Assembly: GCF_009604425.1 (NCBI RefSeq)
Contig: NZ_WEGI01000008.1
Span: 124,001 to 188,000 of the forward strand
Direction: 5' to 3'
Origin: Nocardia aurantia
GTDB taxonomy: Bacteria; Actinomycetota; Actinomycetes; Mycobacteriales; Mycobacteriaceae
Length of the DNA stretch: 64,000 nucleotides
Each line of letters starts with the position of its first letter. Position 1 is the first letter of the stretch. The translations under genes and the position numbers were made by a program. Shown here in pieces: positions 33,150 through 43,600 of this stretch. The notes beneath the pieces were generated by a model. That model was not told the origin of the DNA. It was given only the letters and a program-made list of their open reading frames with translations, and did not search any database.

Positions 33150-33165
33150 TCCCCAGGCTTGGGAA
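33150..33165. promoter_or_regulatory. Palindromic operator-like site W4
   Basis: TCCCC-N6-GGGAA, one mismatch from W1, 54 bases before the chosen lysozyme start. With the site at 33098 it makes this the second promoter carrying both motifs. Confidence 0.5.
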
Positions 33166-33218
33166 TGGCCGATACTCGGTCTGAACGGGACGACTCGGCG
33201 AAGGTGGGTGTTGCGCGG

Positions 33219-34292
33219 ATGGGTGCGAACGATCCGCACTTTCACGAGGTGAAGCTCGTGCCGCCGTCGCACGCGTCGGCGGGTCTGAAGTCGCTGACCC
33301 ACCTGGTGCAGGTATGGCTGCAGGATGCGGTCGACCTGCTCGGCCGCGACGAACCGAGGAAACCCCCGGATCTCATCGGGGATCTCGTGGACAAGAAGCT
33401 GGCGACCGAGAGCGCCGGGCAGGCCCAGATGGCCAGTGACTACGGCGACAAGAACACGAAGCTCACGGAACTGGCCGACAAGATGACGGCCGACGACAAC
33501 GGGGTCCGCACCAAGACCTACGAGGCCGGGCAGATCGCGAACGACACCTGGACGACGATCAAGGGCCGGATCGATCACCTGCAGGGCATCCTGGGCGATC
33601 CGAAGAACAACGAGATGGTGCAGGACCCGGACTCGCACAAGTGGTACCTGCCGGTTTCGACCGAGACGAAGCTGCAGACCGCCTTGCTCACGTGTGTCAC
33701 GGATGTCTCCGACGATCTCGACACCGCCTGGAACAAATTCCAGGCGTACGCCCAGGCCATGGCCGACGCCAACCCCGAGAGCCACGGCGGCTCCCCGGCG
33801 CCGCCCGTGGACGCCTCGGGTGCACCGACGGGCGGTCCGGTCACCGCCGAGGAGATCTCCGGCGGGCAGAAGGTCACGGCCAAGGCGATCTACGACTACC
33901 TGATCGACCACTACCATCTGACACCCGCGCAGGCGGCGGGCATCGTCGGCAATATGCAGACCGAATCCAGTTTCAACACCGGTGCGTGGAATTCCAGGGA
34001 GGGCGCGCTGGGCCTGTGCCAGTGGGAGGGCGGCCGGCTGACCGCGCTGAAGGCCTATGCCAAGGCGCACAACCAGCCGATCACCGATATGAAGACCCAG
34101 GTGGATTTCATGATGAGCGAGATGCACGGCGGCGAATCGCAGGCGTGGTCGGCATTGCAGTCGGCGGGTACACCCGCGGCCGCCGCGGCCGCCTTCGACC
34201 AGTACTACGAACGCAGCGCCGGCACCTCGCGTAATCAGCGGATGGCGAACGCGACCAATCTCGCCTCCCAGTTCGCCACTGTCGCAGCCTGA
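33219..34292 (+). CDS. Phage-tail-lysozyme-type peptidoglycan hydrolase with helical N-terminal domain
   Basis: The 357-residue product has a helical N-terminal part (about 1-190) of the kind seen in proteins sent out by ESX systems, a Pro/Ala linker and a C-terminal phage-lysozyme-2-like domain (about 215-357): AKAIYDYLIDHYHLTPAQAA, GIVGNMQTESSFNTGAWN, LGLCQWEGGRLTALKAY. The Glu in MQTESSF is the likely catalytic acid. It has no signal peptide, so export by ESX is the natural inference. The ATG at 33219 is preferred; an ATG at 33165 lies inside palindrome W4, and the frame is open to 33060. The giant effector gene starts 25 bases downstream, so this enzyme probably opens the cell wall for, or acts together with, that protein. 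Confidence 0.82.
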   Translation: MGANDPHFHEVKLVPPSHASAGLKSLTHLVQVWLQDAVDLLGRDEPRKPPDLIGDLVDKKLATESAGQAQMASDYGDKNTKLTELADKMTADDNGVRTKTYEAGQIANDTWTTIKGRIDHLQGILGDPKNNEMVQDPDSHKWYLPVSTETKLQTALLTCVTDVSDDLDTAWNKFQAYAQAMADANPESHGGSPAPPVDASGAPTGGPVTAEEISGGQKVTAKAIYDYLIDHYHLTPAQAAGIVGNMQTESSFNTGAWNSREGALGLCQWEGGRLTALKAYAKAHNQPITDMKTQVDFMMSEMHGGESQAWSALQSAGTPAAAAAAFDQYYERSAGTSRNQRMANATNLASQFATVAA

Positions 34293-34317
34293 TCGGGCGC
34301 GCACCGATCGACTCGCC

Positions 34318-34620
34318 ATGACCATGCCCGCCGATTTCCCGATGGATCTGGCGGAGGCGGTGCTGGGGCCGCGGCTGCACGGGCACCCGAACGGGCTCCG
34401 GGGAGTGGGCGACGGGTGGTCGGCCTCGGCGGAGTCGCTGAAGGCGCACGCCGAGGAGCTGGAATCCGCGGCCGCCGCGGTGACCTCGGCGGGCACGGGT
34501 GACACGGTGACCGCGATCGCCTCGACGGCCCGGCAGCAGGCGCGGGAGATCCGCACACTCGCCGACTATGCCGACAGCATGGCGAGGCAATGCTACGAGA
34601 CCGCCACCGATATCGAATTC
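34318..34620 (+). other. Domain: WXG100-like N-terminal domain of the giant protein
   Basis: Residues 1 to about 100: two long helices with a GDGWSAS turn (Trp34) and a heptad-like Ala/Glu-rich second helix. It resembles the N-terminal domain of CpnT-type outer-membrane/toxin proteins. It is the likely export determinant. Confidence 0.75.
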
Positions 34621-37600
34621 GGCCTGCTGACCTGGGACGGTATGGCGATCGTGATCGTCACCAACCTGGCGGTCGACGCGCTGATGCTGAACGCGGGCGT
34701 GCTGAAAGCGCAGGCCGATCGCGCGGCGGCCCGGGCCGGTTGGCAGCGATTCCTCGTACAGCTACTGGATCGGATCTTCGGCAAAGGGCTGACCTACCAG
34801 GCCACCCGCGCGGGCATGCTCGTGCACGCCACGGTGGCCGGCGGAGTCTGGATGGGCGCGGTCCAACTGGGCGCGGAGGAGATCCAGATCCTGGAGGGGC
34901 ACCGCGACCACCTGGACATGAAGCCGGTCTGGCAGGGAATGCTCGCCGGCGCCGCGGGCGGCCTCGGCGGCGCGGCGGTGGGCATGCTGGCGGGACCGAC
35001 CCTGATGCGCCTCGTGGCGAGCCGGATCGAGCGCCCGGTGCTCGCGACGGTGCTGTCGACGCTGATGGTGGCGGCCCTCGGCGGTGTCGGTGGTGCGGTC
35101 GCGATGGCGGCGGTCGAGGTGAAGACCGGGCAGCTCGAATCCTTCTGGAGCAAGGAGACGCTGCACCTGCTGATGACCGGCTTCGCCGGCGGTGTGGTCG
35201 GTGCCTCGGTGCACGCCGGGGGTGCGGCACATACGGCGAGCGCGGGCGACGGCGGCACCGCGATTCCCGTGAGTGCCCGGGGCACGGCCGATTCCACGGA
35301 CGCGGCGAGTGTCCCGGCGACGGTGGCGGCGCGGGGTTCGGAACCGGCCGGCGGACGGATCACGATCCCGGACGAGTCGTCGATCGACGAGGGTTTCTTC
35401 GCCCGGGTTCCGCCGAGTGAGCGCGAAAGTGGTTCCACGACAACCGATTCGATACCGCCGGGTAGCCGGGCCGGAGAGGTCGTGCCAGACGCGGATGTCG
35501 TGCGAGACGGCGCGGCGGCTCTTCGGTCCGCCGACCGGGATACGAATGTCGCTGTCCCGCAGGAAAAGTCGCCCTCCACCGCACCGGCCGAAGAGGTGGG
35601 CGAGGCGTCCGTCCCGCCGGATGCCGGGGCGCGGCGCGGCGATCCCGATCTGCCGGCCCAGCACACCAGGACCGAGGACGACGGTGTGGCGCCGACTCGT
35701 GGGCCGCGGCCGGGTTCCGAGGAGAACGGCCGCGAACATCCGGTGGGCGATGCCGACGAGGCCGGGCGGGTGCCCGCGGCGGCGGTCCTGGTATCCGACG
35801 CGGAGCGATCGGCCGGGCTGAGCGAACAGCGCCCGGCGAAGCCCGCTCGGTCCGCCGTAGAGGCTCAGTCGGCCGTCGAAACACGCACGCGGGCAGAGGT
35901 TTCGGAGCGGCAACGCGTTCCGGCCGGAGTGGGCGCGGAGACGGCCGGCGATCCGCACAACCCGGCGCCGGCGCGCGACCGGGTCGCGGCGGCCGGTGAT
36001 GCCCCACCGGTGACGGGCGGGGGCGCCGACCCGGTCCGCGTCGAGGACGGTGCGCTCGGTCACGAGGTCGCGGCGGCTCGGCCACGCACCCCCGGCCCGG
36101 AGAATCCCGGTGTGCGGCCCGGGCACGAGAGCGGTTCCGATCCCGGGCACGGCCACGCCGGCTCCGGTGGCGACGAAACCCCCGGCGCCCGAACGCATCC
36201 GGAGCATGCCGGGGGGCGGGATGACGGTACGGCCGATGTCGGTTCGCCGCGGAACCAACCCGAGGAGCCGACGAGTCCGGAGCACGAGCGGGCCGATTCC
36301 GAGACCGGGACGGTCCCGGGCGACCACCCGGATCCGGACGAGCCGGGTTCGCCCGAAGCGCTCGCCGACCACTACCGGCAGCGGGCCGAAGAGGTGCTCG
36401 AGGAGTTCGGCGCGCGGGACTGGGAGTCGGTGTCCGACGAACAGTTGTCCGACATGCTGCTGCACGGCGACGAGCACGAGGCGATGCTGGCCGTCCTGGA
36501 GGCCATCCGGCGCGAGGACGGCAAGGTGCTGCGATGGACCCAGGTGATGGGCACGCTCGCGATGGTGGACGGGCACCCCATCGACATGCGGGCCGGCGAG
36601 GGCAAATCGCTGGTGTTCCTGGCGGCCGGGGCGATGACGGCCCGGCGGACCGGATTCGTGCACGTGTACACCACCCTGGATTCCCTGGCCGGCCGGGACT
36701 TCCAGCATTTCGCCCGCGTCCTGGGCAAATACGGCTTCGACGTCTCGCGGATGCAGAGCGACGCGCCCAATGTCGCACCCCGGGAAGGACATCCGGGCAT
36801 CGTCATCGGCCTGCTCGAGGAACTGGCGTTCGCCGAGATGAAGGGTTATCCGGTCTCCGGCGAACATGTCCTGATCGATGAGATGGACGCGGCGCTGGTA
36901 CACAGCCGATCCAGCTTCATCATCTCCGAGGGGGTCGGCGCGCAGGCCGACGCGGCGACGAAGCATCAGGTGGTGACGGCCAGGAAGTTCCTGGAGCAAT
37001 TGCTCGGCAACGACGCGGACGGCGCGCGGACCCCGAACGCCGAGAAGATCCTGACCGAGGCCGATTTCGGGCGCGCGCCGGGACAGGTGGGTGGTCCCGC
37101 CCGGCTGACCCCGGAGGGCACCGCCAAGGTCGAGGAACACCTCGGGCGGGAGATGACCCCGGCCGAGCAGCATCGGCTGGCGATGGCCGCCTCGGCCAAA
37201 TGGGAGTTCGTGAAGGGCGACCACTACCTGGTGTTCGACCATCCGGAACGCGGCAAGATGATCGTCATCCTGAACGAGTCCGGCAAACCGATGATCGATG
37301 TCGCGAAATCCTCCGAGAGCCGATGGAACAACGGGCTGGCGCAGGCGGTCGAGGCCGAGGAGAGCGCCGCCGGCGTGCAGATCCGGGCCGATTCCGAATC
37401 CTCGCAGAGCCGTACGGTGCCCGAGTTGATGGCGCGCATGGAGACGAAGGTGGGGGCATCGGGCACGAACGAGGACGTGCAGCCGAACCTCGTGAACGAC
37501 TACGGCACCAAGGATGTCGTCAAGATCCCCGCGCATCAGGCCTCCCAGCTGCTGGAGGCGGTGCCGTGGGCGGTCGAGACGCACGCGGAGAAAACAGCTC

Positions 37601-40600
37601 TCGTCACCGCCGACATCCAGCTCATGCACGAGAGCGATCGGCCGATCCTGGCGATCTGCCCGCGCAACAGCGATGTCGCGAGGTACAAGTCGGGACTCGA
37701 CGCGCTGGGCGTGGAGAGCGTCGCCGTCGACGGCGACTGGTTCCTCGAGCACCACGCCACCTGGGAAACGGATCTGCAGGCGATCTTCGACGAGGCCGGT
37801 GGCCGGGGCAAGGTCCTGATCATCAACCTGCAGGGCGCGCGCGGGGTGGACATCCCGGTGTCCGCCGAGGTGAACGCGCTCGGCGGGCTGCACGTGATGA
37901 TCACCAGCTGGTCGGCCACCGACCCGGTGCTCGCCAAGACGAATTTCATCCAGGCCGCCTACCGCACCGCGCGCAACGGGGGCAACGGCAGCGTGCAGGT
38001 GTACATGTCGAAGGAGGATCTGTACCTGTCTCCCGACCCGAACGTGCAGGTGGCGGTCATCCGATACGCCGACGCGGCAACGGAATACGCCGTCGATCCG
38101 ACCCGGGAGGCCCGCCAAGGCCTGGAAGCGGGGGAACTCGGCGTGCGGAAGCTGGTGCCGACGATCAATCCGGATGTCGAGCACACACTTCCGCTGCTCA
38201 CCGGAGCCGACCGGCAACAACCCAACGCGCCACCGACCGCGACACCCGCTGCCGCCGTGACCGATCCACGACAACCCAACGCGCCGCCGATCGCGACACC
38301 CGCTGCCCCGGTGACCGATCGGCAACTCCCGACCCCGCCGCCCGTGACGTCCGCTGCCGCCGTTCCGGATCGAGCGGACGAATCGACGGAATCGGCTGTG
38401 CCGCACAATATGTCGGCGAACAGCGGAACCCCGGTACCCGGTGCGCAAGCGGTCCGGGACACATCGCCGACGGTGGCGGGCCGACCGGAAACCGATGCGT
38501 TCGCAGCGAACTCGGGCAGCCCGAACGGCGAGGTCGAGAACCCCGGGTCGCCGGACCCACGAGCCGAGCACGGTACCGGCCGGCTCGGTGAACCCCTGGA
38601 TAGTGCGGCACAGCAAGTTTCGAATGCCGCGCCGAAAGATGATCCGACAGCGCTGACCACGGGCACAACGGCCACGTCCGCGTTGCCCGCGTCCGGTGAG
38701 CCGACGCCCGAATCGGAAACTCCGGAACGCGATGCGCCCGAACAAATTCCGGCCACGCTCGAAGCCGCCGCGGCGGACCTCGCACAGCCCGGCGGACCTC
38801 GGATCACCGTGACGGCGGGTACCGGTCCGGGGGATTTCCGGCTGGTGGTGGACACATCCGCACCGGAGGACACGGTGGTCGCCGCTACCGGTGTCCCGGC
38901 CGAGCCGGACGGGGCGCATCCGGACGACCCGGAAGCCGGTGCCGCTGTCGATGTTTCGACCCTGATCGGCAACGCACCCGCCGGTGTGCCGGTCGAGACG
39001 TCGCCGATCGCCGACCTCGAAATCCTCGGCGCGCTCCTGGAACCCACCCAGGACACCGAGCTGGCGGCACAGCTGGGAATAACCCTCGCCGAACTGCGCA
39101 ACATCATCGAGTCGTTCGCCTACCGGCTCGGTACCCGCCCCACCCGCCCCGCGCTAGCCGCCGCCGCGGTACAACGCGGCCGCCTGCACGTCGCGGTGCC
39201 GGAGCCGACACGCCGGGCCGCCCAGGAACTGTCCGCCGAGGAATTCGCGATTCTGGCGATGTTCGCCCAGGGCGCGTCCGGCGCGGAGGTGGCGCGGGCG
39301 CTCGGTACCTCTCCGCAGCTGCTCCGGGCCCACACGGCCGAGATCGAGCGGAAGCTGGAAACCCGGCACCTGGTGCATTCGGTCGCCGTCACCGCCGCCG
39401 CCGGTCTCTTCGACGGGCTACTGCCCGCCCCCGAACAGGCCACGGCGCAGACCCGATCCGCTCCGGACCCGTCGGCGACGATCGCCGCCCTGCCGAGCAT
39501 GCTGGCGGCGGCGACCCGCGAACTCGGGGGGTCACCCGACCGCCCCGCCGCGGCCGCCGCCACGTTGGCACGGGGTCTGCTGCACGTGCACGCGTCGGAG
39601 ACGGCCCGCCCGGTCATCGAGGCGCTGCCCGCAGCGGATTTCGTGATCCTGGCCATGGCCGCACAGGACATGACCGCGGCAGAGGTCGCGGAGCAACTCG
39701 GAGCAGTCGCCGAAACCGTCCGGGAGCGCCTGGCCGCGACGACCCGGAAACTGCCCGCCGGTACCCGGGTAGGTTCCGTCGAGTCGACAGTGTCTGCCGG
39801 AGAGTCGAATTCGAGAGAGGTCCCTCCCGGCGACAACGCGCGGAGCTCCGGCCCGGTGTCGCCGGAGGTCGTCCGGAATTGCGCGATCCAGGTCGCCCGG
39901 GTGCTGCGTGCCCTGCACGGCACGGCCCTCACCACGCCCGAACCCGATGACACCGATCCCGCCTGGGCCGCGGACGGTAACTGGCGGATCTTCGAGGCCG
40001 GTATCGGTGCTCAGCTCGCGGAGGTCGGGTTGCGCCCGCGCCCGGGTAGCACCGATCCGATGGCCGGTATCGCCGAGGACATCCGGGCCGGGAAGGACGG
40101 CGCGGACACCGCCGTCATCGTCGTCGACGACGGCCGGAAAGCCCACGCCTACGTCATCACGAACGCCGAGGGCGCCCTGCTGGTTTTCGACACCCTCATC
40201 GACGCGCCCGATCCGGACATCCCACGCGTCCGAAGTTACGACGGTGACGGTAACGGGGACAACGCCTGGCAGCCCCGCCATGCCGGGGCCGGGAAAGCCT
40301 ACGTCGCCCGCTACCGGACCACCGGCGGGAAACTCACGCACGTCGCCGAGCGGCCCGGGGAATTCGAGCCGCGCCGTGGTGATCCGGAGATCAGCAGAAT
40401 CGCGGGAATGCTGAACCCGGCGGTCGCCGTGCTGCCGAGGAACATCCCACCGTGGGCGCTGGCGCATGCGGCGGATGCCGACAGGCCGGAGTCCGGAGCG
40501 CTGGGGAGCGCGCGCGGGGTGGAACCGGAATCGGCGGACGCCGGCGACGCCACGTATGCCGGCACCGCCGACCACGAATTCCGCCGACGGCGGCGCGGGA

Positions 40601-43600
40601 TCACCCTCGCGTATCTCGTGGGCAACGGTGTGCCGGTGGACGAGGCACTGCTCGCACCGGATTCGGCGGACACCGAGTTCCGTGCGGTGCTCGCGACGGT
40701 GACCGCCGGTGACCTCGCGACGACGGCACAGCTCTTGTCGGCGGTCGCCGAATCGACCCTCTACGAGGCGTATGCCGCGCTGGACCGGCGGCAGCGCGCC
40801 GCGCTCGAACGCGCGGCCGCCGAGGGCCGGGCGGCGGACGAGTCGCAGCGAGCCGCACTGGACGCGTTGGTCGAACTCGTGCGGGGCGGGCAGGCGGATA
40901 CCGCCGGTCCGTCCGATACCGACGAGGTCGGTGAATTGCGCAACTCTCAGATCGAGGCGTTGAGCGCGTACGCGTCGGGGCGGACCCCGGAACAGATCGG
41001 CGCGCTGCTCGGAATCCCGGTGCCCGAGGTCCACGGCCGGCTCCGGCGAATCTCGGAACGCCTGGGTGTGCTGAGCCCGGCCGCGGCGGTGGCGGTGGCG
41101 AAGGCCCTGGGCTATCTCGACGCGGACGGCGCTCCCCTGTTCCGGGACACCAATCTGTCCGCGCCCGAGATCCGGATGATCCGGTTGCTCGCCACCGGCG
41201 TGACGAGAATGGCCATGAGCGAGATGCTCGGGGTCACTCCGGTTTTCGTCCATCAGAATCTCCGCCGCATCTTCGCGAAATTGGATGTCCCCAACCGGGC
41301 GGCCGCCGTGGTGGCTTCCGTACGCCGCGGATATCTGGAACTCGAACACCGCCCGATACCCGCCGAGGGGCAGCTGACCGATGCCGAAGCCGGCCTGCTT
41401 CGCCTGATCGCCGCGGGGCACGAGACCGTGGTCGTCGCGTGGCTGGGCGATCTGTCGGAGCGTGCGGTGCGGACGCTGCTGAAGAGCGCCTTCCACAAGC
41501 TCGGCGTACACAACCGGGCGGCGGCGGTATACGTCGCGATGAATACGGGATACTTCGGCCCGGACGATATACCGGCGGCGACGGAGTCGGCGATGGGCGC
41601 GGCCGAGCGGAAGTTCCGGTGGCAGCGGCGGCGATTGGTGCTGGCCCATCTGGTCGCCACGGAGACGATCCGGCCTCGCGCCGTACGGAATCTGGCATCG
41701 AAATCGGAGCCCGTCTTCGCGCGATTCCTCGCGCATTATCGGGTGGATCCGCGCGTCGAGGTCCTGCAAGCGGCGGATTTCGAGGACTGGCTGCGGACTT
41801 TCGCCGATCTGGACGAGGTGACGCGCCGGAGGATCGATGAATCGGTCGCCGCCGACGATCGCGACGTGATCGATGCGCTGCGGAAACAGGCGATCGAGGA
41901 CGTAGCGAATCGGCTGGGCGGTGCGGTGCCGGCCGCTTCGCCGGTCGGCCTCACGCGCAAGCACATCGAGGTGATCGAGTTGCTGGCGCAGGGGATGCCC
42001 AATTCCGATATCGCTCGCGAACTCCAGATCTCGCGCGAGACGGTGAAGTCGCGCATGTCGACCATCTTCGAGATCCTGCGGACCCGTGACCGGACGGCCG
42101 TGGTCGTCGAGGCTCTGCGCTGGCAGATCATCGACGTGGAGTACCTCCGCTCGCTCTACGGACATCGCCCCGCCGACCGGGGCGCGATTCCTTCCGATCG
42201 CGAACTCGAAGTCATCGCGCTGGCGGGCCGCGGCATGTCGAACAAGGAGATCGGGGCACAGCTCGGCCTCGCGTGGAAGACCGTGACCCGGCATTTCACC
42301 CGTATCTCGGAAAGGCTGGGCACGGAGAACCGCACCGCCGCGGTGCTGACCGCCCTCAGCTGGGACCTGCTCGAACTGAGCGACCCGGCGGAATCGCCCG
42401 CCGGGACATCCGATTCCGCCACCGCGCCGCCGACGGTGTCCGTGCGCCGCGAGGGAACACCCGATCCGCTGCTGTCCGAGCCGGAGATCGAGTTTCTCCG
42501 GCTGGTGGCCGAGGATCTGACCTTCGCGCAGATCGCGACCCGGTTCGGCACCACCACGCGGGCCGTCCGTTCCGTCTCGGAACGCGTCGCCACGAAACTC
42601 GGCGCCCCGGGACGGACCGCGATGGTGGTGGAAGCCCTGCGGCTGGGGCTGCTCGAGGTGAGCGCGCCGGCGCTTCCGGGTTCACCGGGGGAGTCCGTCC
42701 CGGCCGCGCAGCCCGGGACGCCGCTCTCGGAATCCGATCTGGCTGTCCTCGGGCTGCTCGCCCGCGGCTGGCCGGCCGCCGCCATCGACACGCGGCTCGG
42801 GCTGTCCGCCCAGCACAGACTGCGGAAGATCAGGACGACGCTCGGCACCCGCAACGGGCATCAATCCGTTCTGGCGGCGATCGCCGGCGGCCATCTGAGC
42901 CTGGATCGGCTGCCTCCGTTGTATCGGGAACAGGCGGCCCCGGTGTCGGCGGAGGTCGTCCGGAATTGCGCGATCCAGGTCGCCCGGGTGCTGCGTGCCC
43001 TGCACGGCACGGCCCTCACCACGCCCGAACCCGATGACACCGATCCCGCGTGGGCCGCGGACGGTAACTGGCGGATCTTCGAGGCCGGTATCGGTGCTCA
43101 GCTCGCGGAGGTCGGGTTGCGGCCGCGGCCCGGTAGTGCCGATCCGATGGCCGGTATCGCGGAGGACATCCGGGCGGGGAAGGACGGCGCGGACACCGCC
43201 GTCATCGTCGTCGACGACGGCCGGAAAGCCCACGCCTACGTCATCACGAACGCCGAGGGCGCCCTGCTGGTTTTCGACACCCTCATCGATCGGCCGGATC
43301 CGGACATCCCGAGCGTCCGCGACTACGACGGTGGCGAGACGGGTGAGGATGCCTGGCAACCTCGTTACCGGAATTTCCGGAATGCCTTCGTCGCCCGCTA
43401 CCGGACCACCGACGGTGTGCTCGCTCATGTTCCCGAGCGGGAAGGGGAGTTCGTACCGCGAATCCGTGAACCGGAGATCAGCACGATCGCGGGGGCGCCC
43501 GATTCGGAAGGCGGTTCGGCGTTCCGGCGTTTCGTGCGGAGCGACCGGAACTTCCGCCGGCTCTTGAGTGCGGGCCTGGTCACGGATGCGGGTGACCGGA

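Noticed and set aside
34762..38919. Minus-strand open frame of 1,385 codons
   Set aside because: It lies opposite the SecA-like and linker region, whose plus-strand motifs are unmistakable. The minus-strand product is low complexity.
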